Shown here: positions 48,641-59,902 of the stretch, one piece after another
How the letters are laid out: each line of letters opens with the position of its first letter
How positions within the stretch are numbered: the first letter of the stretch is position 1
NCBI GenBank assembly: GCA_963921195.1
Contig: OY992536.1
Coordinates: 330,477,038 to 330,541,037 of the forward strand
Length of the DNA: 64,000 nt
DNA from: Pegoplata infirma
Lineage: Eukaryota > Arthropoda > Insecta > Diptera > Anthomyiidae
Reading direction: 5' to 3'
Translations under genes and position numbers: made by a program
Notes under the pieces: model-generated
The model's input: only the letters and a program-made list of their open reading frames with translations
Database searches by the model: none
Told to the model about the DNA's origin: nothing

Positions 48641-48952
48641 TTCCCGTTTAAGTGAAATTAGAATGATTGATTGACAAATTTTTCATCCCGAATAATATTT
48701 CATCTAAAGCTTTATTAAACTTAATTGTTTTAATTTTTTTCAGCGTTATTGTCTTAAATTATTGGCATCACTGATACTGACCACTACCATCATTAATTTT
48801 ATTAGTACGCCTGATTTTTTTTCTTCTGAGTTTATATAAAAAAAAAATTAAATAAATCAAGAAAACTTTTTTATTACTTTTAATTGTATTTGCCCATTTT
48901 ATTTGCTTTGAAATAATCCTTTTGTTGTTTCGTTTTTTCTTTTTTTGTTTAG

Positions 48953-49038
48953 CCAACGCTGAAAAACTTTTTGATATGCCCATGCAAGATTACAATGAAT
49001 TTTCACGTATTAAAGAAGACTATGAAGGCATGCAAATT
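48953..49038 (+). CDS. DNAH10: dynein heavy chain, exon 5 in window
   Basis: 86 bases, acceptor TTGTTTAG and donor GTGAGT. With the G from the previous exon it encodes ANAEKLFDMPMQDYNEFSRI and then KEDYEGMQI. 'ANAEKLFD-P---Y' is a strongly conserved stretch of the dynein linker. The 10-kb intron before it carries the 4.9-kb fold-back nest. Confidence 0.95.
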
Positions 49039-49306
49039 GTGAGTTAACAAATACAAGTACAACTAAGTACAACTACAGCTAGGACTATGACGAAATTGTT
49101 CTTAAGAAAGAATCTTTTTTTCTCTTTAGCACACAGATAAAGTTTAATTTTTCAATTAAATTATTTGTGTTGCTACTGAGTAAACTTCTTCTGGGAAACT
49201 GAAACACGAAATGAATGTAACCTAAAGATGATTGACTATCACCTTTTTTTTCATTACTTGTTTTCTTTTTTTTTTTTTTTTCGTTTTTCTTCTACTATTT
49301 CTTTAG

Positions 49307-49441
49307 ATTTACAAATTATACAAAAGCCAAAAGGCAGCTCGTGAAGGGTGGTCTAAAACTTTGTGGGCCAATTTGGATCCTACTGTATTGACAGAGGGTG
49401 TAGAGAGTTTTTTAAAAGAATTCCGTAAGCTATCCAAACAG
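49307..49441 (+). CDS. DNAH10: dynein heavy chain, exon 6 in window
   Basis: 45 codons, phase 0, acceptor TTCTTTAG and donor GTAAGA. It encodes IYKLYKSQKAAREGWSKTLW and then ANLDPTVLTEGVESFLKEFRK. The W..TLW.NL motif and the following FLK helix are standard for the DHC_N2 linker. The intron before it is only 268 bp. Confidence 0.95.
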
Positions 49442-50458
49442 GTAAGAACAAGTCAACATTGTACAAGATGTATGTATGTGTGTGTGTTGGTATGAGTATG
49501 AAATGAAAAGTTGATATTGGACTTAAGTGATTTTTGATGCCAATAAAACTTTCGTAATTAGTTTGTAAAACGAAAAATGGTTAAAGTTTTGAGCAAATCT
49601 CCGCAAAAAATACTATGCATCACAAATTAAATATTTATTTAAAAAATTTGATTATTTTAATGGAATTTATTTTAAAAATTTGCATTTACATACACATAAC
49701 ATAAATTGTTAAATAACAAATTTCAACTCTTACAATAGAAATTATTTATTCGTTTATTTTTTTTTTTTTTGTTTTGTAGTAGTATTTTAAAACATTTTTA
49801 AAATATTCGTAATGAGTGCAACTATAATTTCAAAAACAATTGCCTACAACAAATTGTTTGCAACACACTAGTCTGTCCCGTTGCGTGTCATATTTATTTT
49901 TAAATACATTTCGAAATGCAACCAAATACCGTTATAATACCAATTGAGAGGCTTTTAATTTACTTTTATTTCCTTTTATTAATTTAAAAAAAAATTCTGT
50001 TAAAATTGAAAACGACATAGCTTTTGGAACCTATATTTTACCAAGTTTAAATCCTTACATTGTCTTTTTTTATAAGATGACTCCATCCATAATATTCTAA
50101 TATCTATTCTGACAAATCCGCTACACCCTATTGTAAAAAGACCCTAGAGTATGCATGTATATCGATTTTGAAATCATCAAGCGCTCTAAATATGCCTCTC
50201 ACAGCGTTATGATAACATTTTGTTTAAAATTTATTGCTATAATTGAAAATAATTCATAAAATGTAGTAGTATTTTATTATTAAATGATAAGACAAGTTAA
50301 ATTATTTTTCGACAAGTTTTAAATATAAATACGGTTTAGCAGTTATATCTATTAAAATTACAGGAGGTGACAAAAATGTAGGAAACAATTAAAACACCGT
50401 CCGACAGCCAACATTAAACATGAACTGTATGATATACATCTGAAAGTAAAGACCAAAT
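49442..50458 (+). other. dynein intron, no element recognised
   Basis: AT-rich intron after exon 6 with a short GTGTGT patch near 49475. No repeat boundary, exon or RNA gene is seen. Confidence 0.5.
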
Positions 50459-50943
50459 GGAGTAAAACTGCATTTACAGTTTTTAATTTCGTGATCCTGT
50501 TTCCTTTTAAAAGGACTTCAAATAAATTTTGTAAAATATTTTTAAAATATTTATACTTGTCCTAGGATGACACTGATGATGGCAAATGAAATAGTAGGAT
50601 CTCTCCTAATTTTTCATTGTTTTATTTTGGCATATAAAGGATGTGAATAAAGTTATTTAAAAACTTTATTAAAATATTTTTTTTTGAATATTTTGAATGA
50701 TATTGAAGGATAAATTTTTGAAAGGACGTAACTTACCTCTTTTTTCCTGATATGTCAAAATATTAAAATAGGAAATTTAGGGTAGGTCTTCCTCTTTCAT
50801 TTGCTATCTTTAGTGGCATCCTAGGACAAGAACATAGATTAAAGAAATATTTTTTAAAATTTTATATTCTAAAACTTTGAAGTCCTTTTAAAAGGAAATA
50901 GGATTACAAAAAGAAAAAATGTAAATGCAGTTTTACTACATGA
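50459..50943. repeat. fold-back MITE, about 485 bp
   Basis: The arms AGTAAAACTGCATTTACA...CCTTTTAAAAGGACTTCAAA and the inverse TTTGAAGTCCTTTTAAAAGG...ATGTAAATGCAGTTTTACT are mirrored. GTCCTAGGATG and CATCCTAGGAC words lie inside them. The target duplication is unclear. Confidence 0.7.
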
Positions 50944-50953
50944 GTGTAGCAAT

Positions 50954-51489
50954 TAGAAATGGCGCTTGAATGATTTTTGACTCAGGAAAGGAATTTTTAA
51001 ATCGCGCACAATCATTCTCGAGCATACTTTTTCTACTCACACTCACTCACAATCACGCGAGTTAATTTAATACAACTCACACTCACGCAAGCTTCACCCA
51101 CACTCACATTGACTCACACTCACAAAACTCATAGTTATACAAAAAAAAATTTCAAATATCTTTCAAAATTTTTTAGCAAAATTTTAAGTTTAACAAAATT
51201 TTAGGTTTTTTTTTTTTTTGCTTTTTTCAGGACGAAATCTTAAGTTAATCCAAATTTTAAAATTTTTTTGCGTCATTTTTCTATGAAAGGAAATATGAAG
51301 AGAAAAACAAAACACCCAAACTCACGCAAAAAAAACGACTCACGCACACTCACTCACACATACTCACTAATGCAATTTTTTTTCTCCACTTACACTCACT
51401 CACAATCATGTGAGTAAAATTCAATTCAGACCCACTTACGCGTGATCACACGTGATTCACGCTCTAATCTGCTCATGTGTCCATCTCTA
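50954..51489. mobile_element. hAT MITE with TAGAGATGG ends and ACTCAC repeats
   Basis: Flanked by GTAGCAAT and CTAGCAAT (50946-50953, 51490-51497; one mismatch). Ends are TAGAAATGG and, inverted, TAGAGATGG. The interior is rich in ACTCAC words (51040-51130, 51310-51460). The flank at 51490 onward (CTAGCAATACATTCGGCAAG) is a mini-me tail, so the target was probably a mini-me copy. Confidence 0.75.
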
Positions 51490-51627
51490 CTAGCAATACA
51501 TTCGGCAAGGCCGAATTTCACATTTTTACCAGTTATTTATATTTTTGAATAACCACTACCTTACTTCATTTACATTATTTTTGTCGATACTTTTTTACAT
51601 TAAACATTTCTTTTTGTTTTGTGACAG

Positions 51628-51834
51628 GTACGACAACTGCCAGTTGGTCAAATGCTAGAGCTACAAATGAAACAATTCAAAGGCACTGTACCGCTGATGG
51701 TGAGCTTAAAGAATGAAGCATTACGAGAACGTCACTGGCATCAGTTAATGGAGAAAACTGGACAGTATTTTGATATGACACCAGAACGATTTACCCTCGA
51801 AAATATGTTTGCCATGCAATTGCACAAATACCAG
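51628..51834 (+). CDS. DNAH10: dynein heavy chain, exon 7 in window
   Basis: 69 codons, phase 0, acceptor GTGACAG and donor GTAAAA. It encodes VRQLPVGQMLELQMKQFKGT, then VPLMVSLKNEALRERHWHQL, then MEKTGQYF and FTLENMFAMQLHKYQ. The P-L--LKN-ALR-RHW..L dynein signature and the F.L..M..M.L.K element are in the expected order in the linker. This is one of the clearest heavy-chain exons in the window. Confidence 0.97.
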
Positions 51835-52959
51835 GTAAAAACAATCATCTGAATGAATATGGAATACAAAGCTGTTGCTGCTGCTGCTGCGTGCTCATAC
51901 ATGTAGCAGTAGACTGGCATTTTTCTGTATAGCAAAATTTGTTCTTCTCCGATTTTCAAAGTCCGGGCATTTTTTGATTCTACTAGGCCTAAACCTCATG
52001 TGGTACCAATTTGAGGCCAATCGTATTAAATTAACCCGTGGCGCCCGGCGGTAAAAGTTTTGTATTTTTGAAAAATTAAAAAAAAAAATAAAAAATAAAT
52101 ACTACTATATCTTTGGACACATCATATTTTTTAATTTTGATGTGCTGAACACGAATATCAAAAAAAATTAAAATCGGTCGAACAGTTTTCGAGATATCGC
52201 TATTTGAAATTTGCAAAAAATGGCGGTTTTTTCCTACGTTCAAGAAATTTTTTAAAAAAAAGTGTCAAAATTTCATTCCGCCTACCCTTTTGTAGAGCTT
52301 GAGACAATCTTTAATTTCAAACTAATTTGAGCCAGATTCGATAATTTTAAGCCGTGGCGCCCTTCGAAAATCTCCACCAAAATTTTGGATTTTTGAAAAT
52401 GAATAAATAAAAAAATTAATGTCTTGCGCTCATTTTTATTAATTTTATCATGCTGAATACAAATCTCAAAAAATTTATAAAATCGGTCGAACGGTGTTCG
52501 AGATATCGCCATTTAAAATTTTTCAAAAAATTACAAAATGGGCGGTTTTATCCTACGTTAAAGAATTTTTTTTAATAAACTCTAAAAATTTCTTTATTTT
52601 AACCCTTTCATAGAGCTTGATACAATTTCTCATTTATGCTTAATTTGAGCCAAATCCGATAATTTTAACCCGTGGCACCTTCGATCAAAGTTTAGAGTTT
52701 TTGGTAAAAAGTTTCCAAAAAGCCAAAACATTGATCGATGGGCGTCACGGTTTAAAATGATCGGATTTGGCTCAAATTAGTTTTAAATGAAAGATTGTCT
52801 CAAGCTCGCCAAAAGGGTCGGCGGAATGAAATTTTGAGACTATTTTAAAAAAAATTCTTGAACGTAGGAAAAAACCGCCATTTTTTACAAATTTGAAATG
52901 GCGATATCTCGAAAACCGATCGAGCGATTTTAATTTTTTTTTGATAATCGTGCTCAGCG

Positions 52960-55663
52960 CACAGTGGGAAAAATTGCCAATCTAGCGGGAAATAATTCAA
53001 AATATAACTAACAGATTTTAACAAAGTTATAATGCGATTTTAAAGTGGGAAAGTGACTGCGTTTTAATCCGTTAAGAACTTAAAGTTTAGTTAACCCATT
53101 AGGGAATTACACACTATCAAATGTTGACAATTTATTGGGCTCTCACAGTTAGTTGTTTATAATAGTAAACTTGTCATCGCCGTGTATCGGAAGGGGTAAG
53201 CCGTTACCTACCAAGTGTTTGATTTCTTTTAAAGGGTGCTATTAGGTATATTATGTATAAATTTCCATACGTTATCTGTTTTGCGAAGGCTCCCCCGTAA
53301 CGAATTACATAAACAACATTTTTTTTTAACTTGTTTAAATTCTTATGGAGCTACAAAAAAAACGCTGTCAGAGGCTGCTTAATCTTTAATTATAGATTAT
53401 TCTACATATAATGAAGTATTACTATTCAAAAAATTAGCTGCGTAGGCCTGCGTAGCGATTTTTAAAAATTATTTTTGTAATTTTGGTCTTTCAATAATTA
53501 TAATTCTAAACCAGCGCACGGTGCCCTGAAGAAGATTTAAATAAAATTTTGGTGTTACTCCAATTTTTAAGGGGATTATGTTTTTGGACTATAAAAGAAA
53601 GAAAATGAGCCAAAAAAGAAAAAAAAAGTACTAGGCGCTTTTTTTTTTTGGCGGGCAAAAAGATAAATTTAAATAAAACAAAAAAGAATTTATTCTTTCA
53701 AATGCATTAAAAAATTTTTATACAGATGTAAATTCATCACATATTCACTTGTCGGTGAGATTTGAATATATATGTGACATATTTTTTCATATATGAGACT
53801 TAAAAGAATAATTTCACTTTTTAGTGAGACTAAATCAAATTTCTTTTTTAATTTAATGAAAATTTTAACTCTAGCAGTTACTTCACATTTAATATTGATC
53901 CTGTTTCTATATTTTAAAGGGGGAAATTTACCCCCACCAATACAAACAAAATTTACAAAGGATTTTTGGCGAAATAAACAAAATTAAAAAAGGATATTAA
54001 GTCCATCCATAAGTTTCGCAATAAAAAAAAATAGTCCAAACCACTTTCTGTTTCTCTTTTTACACTATTTACTTTATTTTACTCTTCCTTAGGCATTGCA
54101 AACACATTTTTAATGATTTTTACTATCGTTTTCTGATTTTTCTTAGTTTTGAAAAAACATTTTTAACAAAAAAGTATTAATTCTTTTAAAATTATATGAC
54201 TCACTAAGGTCTAAACTGAAGCAACTGCTGTCCGTCTGAGTAGTACACTGAAAACTTTTAAAAACTTACATTTATAAATAATTTACAAGGACATATTTCA
54301 TTTGGTTTCAATTAATAGTGAAATTATTCTTTTAAGTCTCATATCTGGAAAAATATGTTACATATATATCTAAATCTCACTGGTAAGTAAATATGTGATG
54401 AATTTACATCCTTATATACAAATTTTATTGCATTTGAAAGAATAAATTATTTTTTGTTTTTTTGAAATTCATCTTTTTGCCCGCCAAAAAAAAAAGCGCC
54501 TAGTACTTTTTTTTCTTTTTTGGCTCATTTTCTTTCTTTTTTAGTCCAAAAACATAATCCGCTTAAAAATTGGAGTAACACCAAAATTTTATTTAAATCT
54601 TCTCCAGGGCACCGTGAGCGATGAACGTGACTCACGTATATGTTGAGAATCGCGAAGTATTGTTAGTAATTTGTTTTTAACATAGTAGAGCGTCGAAATC
54701 TTGAAAAAAGTTCGTGCTGAATTAAAATTATTTTTGATTTTATGATTTTAAATAACCGATTTAAGTCGCATTCAGTTGGTGAAAAAATTCTTAATAAAAA
54801 TATTGTTATAAATAATAATAAATTTAATACTATCATTTAAATTGGTTAATAAACTCTTTGGTTTTTTTAAATTTGTTTGACATGTCATTTCAACGGAGAG
54901 AGATATTTGAAGTTTGGCGTAAATGCGACAGTGCTTCTGATCGGAACTCAACAGTTATCAATTATATCTTGTCCAAACTATATAACATTTGCAACGAGAA
55001 TGATAGCTATAAAAAACTAACTGTTAGTGTGCGAGATTTATGCGGGCCAGTATTTCTCGCAATTTATATAGTTTTGAAAATCATTACAATATATGGTTGA
55101 ATGAAAATATAGATTTTCTAGTAGAAGACGAAGAACCAGGACCTTCGGATCTTGTACAAAACATCAAGGAATAATTATTGGTCGCTACGAAAGTAAGTCT
55201 GTACAAATCTGGAAAGATTTGAAGCACCGACATAATACACACCAGAAGAGGCAATGGCACTATACATTGACAAAAGGTTAACTAAAAATTCGTATATGCT
55301 TATGCAATCAGGTGCTAAGAATTCTATTTTAGTTATATGCTGGATGTAGGGTATATGTCCAAATGTTATCAGATTTCACTTACGATATTTGATAACCCCA
55401 TTTACTTTTCAAAAAGTATAAAATTCTTTTTTTAAACATAATTTTCCACAGCTAACAGGTACAAAAAATAAATACTTCTGAGGTAGTCGTATATAACACC
55501 TTTTGGGGCACCCTGTATTGAAAAATAGTTTCTTATTATTCATTATACAAAAAGCTCAAATCCTTAGCTATAAAATCTCCAAGTATTGTTATCGGATCAG
55601 ACCAATAGTTTAGAAGATATGATTTTTTTCCTGCCAGATTGTTTTTTTTTCCACTGCGCGCTG
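52960..55663 (+). mobile_element. Transib-like element with coding relic
   Basis: CAGCG precedes the left end (52955-52959) and follows the right end (55664-55668). The left end is CACAGTGGGAAAAATTGCC then AATCTAGCGGG; the inverted right end has CGCAGTGG and then CAATCTGGCAGG, with about six extra terminal bases. The interior retains frameshifted coding sequence at 54892-55330, including RREIFEVWRKCDSAS, VEDEEPGPSDLVQNI and YTPEEAMALYIDKRLTKNSY. The last resembles, from memory, the 'PEEAL-L--D--L-K-QY' stretch of Transib/RAG1-like transposases. A palindromic element (53517-54616) is nested inside. Confidence 0.68.
53517..54616. mobile_element. palindrome with CACGGTGCCCTG ends, 1.1 kb
   Basis: CACGGTGCCCTG...CAGGGCACCGTG, with both arms sharing AAATTTTGGTGTTACTCC, TTTTTGGACT and GTACTAGGCGC. 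CAGCG precedes the left end and AGCG follows the right end, so a 5-bp duplication may have lost a base. The CAC-GTG terminus suggests mobilisation by a Transib-type transposase. Confidence 0.65.
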
Positions 55664-55896
55664 CAGCGCATTTAAATTAACAAATATGATGTGTCGAAAG
55701 ATACATTTTTTTTAAATTTTATTTTTAAAAATTTTTCAAAAATCTAAAACTTTGACCGCCGGGCGCCACGGGTTAGTTTAATCCGATTGACCTCAAATTT
55801 GTACCACATAAGTTTTAGACCTAGGACAATAAAAAATTGCCCGGAGACTTGGGAAAATCGAAAGATGGCAAAAAAAATGCCAGTCTAATGTAGCAG

Positions 55897-56831
55897 TGGT
55901 GTTAATATTTACGAACAAACAGAAACATACAAATGTGTGACAGTATAATAGTAAAAATAATTATCAAAAGTGCTGCAGTTGTTGTTGTTGTTGTTGTTGT
56001 TGTGGTGGTAGTGGTAGTGGTGATTGTTGCCAGTGATAACCTTCACAAGTGTGTTAAATGTGTAAGCCATACAGGAACAAATGAAGAAATAAGTGAATGG
56101 ATGAATAAATGGCAACAACCTGTTCTAAATGTATTAGAACAGGTTGTTGTACTTTAATTTCTGCTATTACTTCTTAAATGGTCATTTTATATTTGTATTT
56201 TGTTGTTTTGGCTAAATGCAGTGTTGCCAAATGCATTAAAAAGCGTCATATTATGATGAAAAATTAATTTAGTAATCACATATAGTCCTAAATTACAATT
56301 TTGCGATTTTTTAGTTTTTTTGTATTGGATTGACCTTGTCAAATTACTATAAAAAGTCCCGTAATGCCATTTTACCAATATTTGAAAGTTTTCCTTGTTT
56401 TTTTGTAATTTTACTTTTTTTTCGTAAATGTCCAAATTTCCAAAGTAATTTTACAAAAAAAAAAAATCTAGTTAAGTCATGAGAATTCCTTGTAAGTATT
56501 ATCGCATCAAACAAGTTGTTAATTTACAATTTTATTGGTAAAAAACTTGTAAATGTGTCACAGCATCTGAGACAAATTTGAGAAAAATCTAAAAAAAATC
56601 TAAAATTTTTAAATTTAACCGTTTGTCTCCTGGAAGTTATCAAAACCATTGCAATATTTTCCAAAGAATTATACACAAAAAAAAAAACGGCAACCAGTCT
56701 AGATGGTTGGTTTCTTGCATTTTGTCTTTGCTTAACTTTAGTTTCATTTTATCTGTTGTACTTGGGTGTGTGTGTGTTAATGTGTGTGTTTGAGGGGATT
56801 TAATATTATGCCTTTGCTATTCATTCAATAG
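55897..56831 (+). other. dynein intron with GTT repeat and perfect hairpin
   Basis: A (GTT)n/(GTGGTA)n run lies at 55977-56022. At 56113-56149 a 16-bp stem (CAACAACCTGTTCTAA and its exact inverse) closes a 5-base loop. The remainder is AT-rich with no exon. Confidence 0.6.
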
Positions 56832-57046
56832 GAAATTGCAGAGCAAATCCTAAATAATGCCATCAAAGAATTGGCTATTGAAAAGGGCGTAAAAGCAGTT
56901 GAGGATACTTGGGCCGTCATGAACTTTAAAGTACACAAACATTTCAAAGGCATCGAAGAACGTGGCTACACATTGGGTGCGGTCGATGAAATAGTTCAGG
57001 TGCTTGACGATAATTCAATGAATCTTCAATCAATGGGCGCCTCTCA
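56832..57046 (+). CDS. DNAH10: dynein heavy chain, exon 8 in window
   Basis: 215 bases, starting in phase 0 and ending after two bases of a codon; acceptor TCAATAG and donor GTAAGT. It encodes EIAEQILNNAIKELAIEKGV, then VEDTWAVMNFKVHKHFKG and GYTLGAVDEIVQVLDDNSMN. A..E..IE..+.....W and the L.-.DEI...LDDN segment are diagnostic of the later linker of dynein heavy chains. Confidence 0.97.
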
Positions 57047-57259
57047 GTAAGTACACAGCTTTTAAAAGATAGACAGTTGGCAAAATCATTGTTGCAAAAT
57101 AGTGTTTTTGTTCTTATGGTTGTAGGAGTTTCTTGTAAAATGTTGCTTTTGCAGTTATTCAACAAGTGCAACATTACATGGCTATCTATCTAATGGTTAA
57201 ACATAGCCAAGCAATTTTAGTTTTTGTTTTCTTATTTCATATTTTCCTATATTTTGTAG

Positions 57260-57455
57260 ATTCATTGGTCCCTTTCTAGAGACAGTCAATCGTTGGGAAC
57301 GCAATTTAGCTCTTATATCGGAAATCATCGACGAGTGGCTAGTTGTGCAACGTAAATGGCTTTATTTAGAAGGAATTTTTATAGGTGGTGATATACGTTC
57401 ACAATTACCTGAAGAGGCTAAAAAATTTGATGACATTGATAAGGCATACCGAAGG
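57260..57455 (+). CDS. DNAH10: dynein heavy chain, exon 9 in window
   Basis: 196 bases, acceptor TTTTGTAG and donor GTAAGT. The first base completes a Gln codon; the exon ends in phase 0. It encodes FIGPFLETVNRWERNLALIS, then EWLVVQRKWLYLEGIF and GGDIRSQLPEEAKKFDDIDK. The WL-VQRKWLYLE element ends the DHC_N2 linker just before AAA1. IFIGGDIRSQLPEEAKKFD matches my recollection of DNAH10 orthologues better than other axonemal classes, so the protein is probably the inner-arm I1/f beta heavy chain of sperm and sensory cilia. The next exon is not in the window, so the following intron exceeds 6.5 kb. Confidence 0.95.
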
Positions 57456-58185
57456 GTAAGTAACAACTTTATAAGAGCTAAGGACACTATAGAAGTGTGC
57501 TTATCGCAATTTTTAAATCTAACAAAAACCAACGAAATTTAAATTAAATTTTACATGTTTTTATGTAAATGTTATTTTTTAGTAGTTTGTTGAGTTATAA
57601 GTGTTAAATTGTTTCTTCTTTTTTTTCTGTTGTCCATTGAGTTCTATTTAACTTTTATTTAAGTTTATAAACAAATTTACTGTTATGATTTGAAATTATG
57701 CATTTTCTAAGTTAAGTTATTTATTTAATTGAAAACTTGCAATTTATTTTCAATTAAAAAAATAGTTTATTCTCAACATCTGACTTTTACCAATTTACAC
57801 AAATTGTACGGGTAAGTTCGATAAAATAATGAATGAAATAGGTGTCATTAAACACTCTCTTAAAACCATTTTGCGTACGGAAACGCTTTTGGGCTGGTTT
57901 GTAATAAACAAAAACCGCATGGGAAATTTTTCCACAAATCGGAATCTGAGAGATATGAATGATATCAGTTATACAGAGAATGCAGATTGTTTTTTGTCCC
58001 TCTTTTCGATTGAACGTTATACCATGTTTCCATTGGTATGATTTGCCAAAACAGAGTATTTGCGGATATCATCTCATTTTCTACATGGTTTCCCATACAT
58101 TTTTCGTATAAGCTCAAACTGGATGTTTTGATACAAAACATGTTGACTCATATTATGGTGGATCAAATTTAGGTTTTTTCGAAAA
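57456..58185 (+). other. dynein intron, no feature seen
   Basis: AT-rich intron following exon 9. A 70-codon frame at 57829-58041 has no recognisable homology and no splice context that fits the dynein. Confidence 0.5.
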
Positions 58186-58627
58186 CGTCGGTGTCAGAAA
58201 AGCTGCCTTTTATTGTCGGTATTAACACACAGAAATAGTTGCCCTGTAGAAAGATGGCTTTGGGTTCCTTTTTGGCTCAAAAATCGATAAATTCCGAACA
58301 AAGAGAAAAAAAAATAGTTTTTACTTTTTTACCTACGTACCAAAAAAATTTTTGTTACCATAAAAACAATTTTTAAGAAATTTCGGAATATAACTAATAT
58401 TTTAAGCAAAAAAAACGAGTTTAAAAAAAATTTATTTCGGAACTTTCAGATTTTTAAGTCAAAAAAGGAACCCAAAGACATTGTATTACAGGTCCAATAT
58501 TTTTACGTGTTAATATTACCCCTAAAAGGCAACGTTCGCGACCCTGACGTTTTCGAAATTCGAAAAAAAAAACAAAATTATGTGTCCCGTAAATTTCAGA
58601 AAAGGTTGTTAGGATAGCCCTATATAT
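58186..58627. repeat. fold-back plus fragment of the CATATGAGG family
   Basis: 58186-58565 is an inverted repeat: CGAAAACGTCGGTGTCAG...CGGTATTAACAC and the inverse GTGTTAATATTACC...CCCTGACGTTTTCG, with GGGTTCCTTTTTGGCTCAAA mirrored inside. 58572-58627 (TGTGTCCCGTAAATTTCAG, GGATAGCCCTATAT) is a fragment of the element at 42814-45299. Confidence 0.65.
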
Positions 58628-59902
58628 TTGTTCCTTTTACTCCTACAAGGAGCATAGGGCCGTAACAAGATTTTTCCAATATATTCGATTTTATGCACGA
58701 TGTTTTATCTGATTCAAGCTTAGGTGTAGTTGAGACAATTCAGTGTCAATTTGGCGTCTCCAGGTATGCGAAGGTCTTCCTCTTCGACGGTTGCCTTGCG
58801 GATTTCAGTCTATGGCTTGTTTTGCAATATCAGTAGCTGGCTTCCTCAATGTATGACCGATCCAGCTCCATTTACGTTTGCATACTTCACGATTGATTGG
58901 TTGTTGATTTGTTTCAGACCACAGCTGATTATTAGAAATTGTTCTAGGCCAGTACACACGAAGAATTTTTCTTAAGCATTTGTTAACGAAAGTTTGAACA
59001 GATTGTATGTCACGTGCTGTAGCATTCCACGTTTCGCATCCGTACAATAATGTGGATTTTACGTTTGAATTGAATAGGCTAAGCTTCGTTCGTCGTGATA
59101 TGTATGACGAATTCCAAATTGGCTTTAGCTGACCAAATGCTTGCCTGGCTTTATTTATACGGTTAAAAATGTCTGCTTTAGAACCGCCACTTTTGTCAAG
59201 TATGCTTCCTAGGTAGCAGAACGATTCTACTTCTTCGAGTGCTTGACTTTCTATAAAAAATCGCTGTTCATTAGCTACGTTAATGCGCATAGTTTTTGTT
59301 TTACCGATATTAATTTTCAGTCCAACTTGCGCTGCAGTTTCTTGGACCAGTGCTAGCTTGGATTGCATGTCTACAAATGTATGGGTGAGGAGACATATAT
59401 CATCAGCGTAATCAAGGTCTTCTAGCCTACCTTGGAGCCCCCAAGTAATTCCTCTTCTTTGGCTTGTTGCCTTCTTCATCACAATGTCCAGTACACAGTT
59501 AAAAAGTAGTGGCGATAATACGCAGCCTTGACGTACACCGCACAGTAATCAATTTCGCGAGATAGCGGTCAAAACTCTATAACTTTTGACCGGATTGGTA
59601 TTTTTTTACGCAATTTGTTTTGTTCAATAGGAGGAACTTTAAGCTTCAATTTGCGTGTTCAAACGTAAAAATCGACTGATAGGAACGTAAGTAATGTGGA
59701 GTTAAAAATGCATTTTAATTTTTTGTTGAGTTTCCATGTAAAAGTTGAATATTTTGACATTTTAAATAGGTATGTTTTTTTATAATTTCTTATTTTCTTC
59801 AATCGTATTTTACAACCAATACTTATTTATTATTCCTAAACTTAATTTTGGTCAGAAAATGCCAACATTTGGCCACTGACATTTATTTAGTCTCAATATT
59901 CA

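Larger units (their letters stand above)
51910..55887. mobile_element. fold-back with 9-bp TSD, 3.98 kb, containing a nest
   Basis: Flanked by ATGTAGCAG (51901-51909, 55888-55896). The ends are TAGACTGGCATTTTT in both arms. Outer arm words are ACCCGTGGCGCCCGGCGGT and its inverse CGCCGGGCGCCACGGGTTA. Internally, GGCGGTTTTTTCCTACGTTC and CGAGATATCGCTATTTGAAA repeat in both orientations. It was invaded at about 52960 by a Transib-like element. Confidence 0.85.

Noticed and set aside
57829..58041. 70-codon ORF after exon 9 as the next dynein exon
   Set aside because: The translation lacks the expected post-linker heavy-chain motifs and has no suitable acceptor site.
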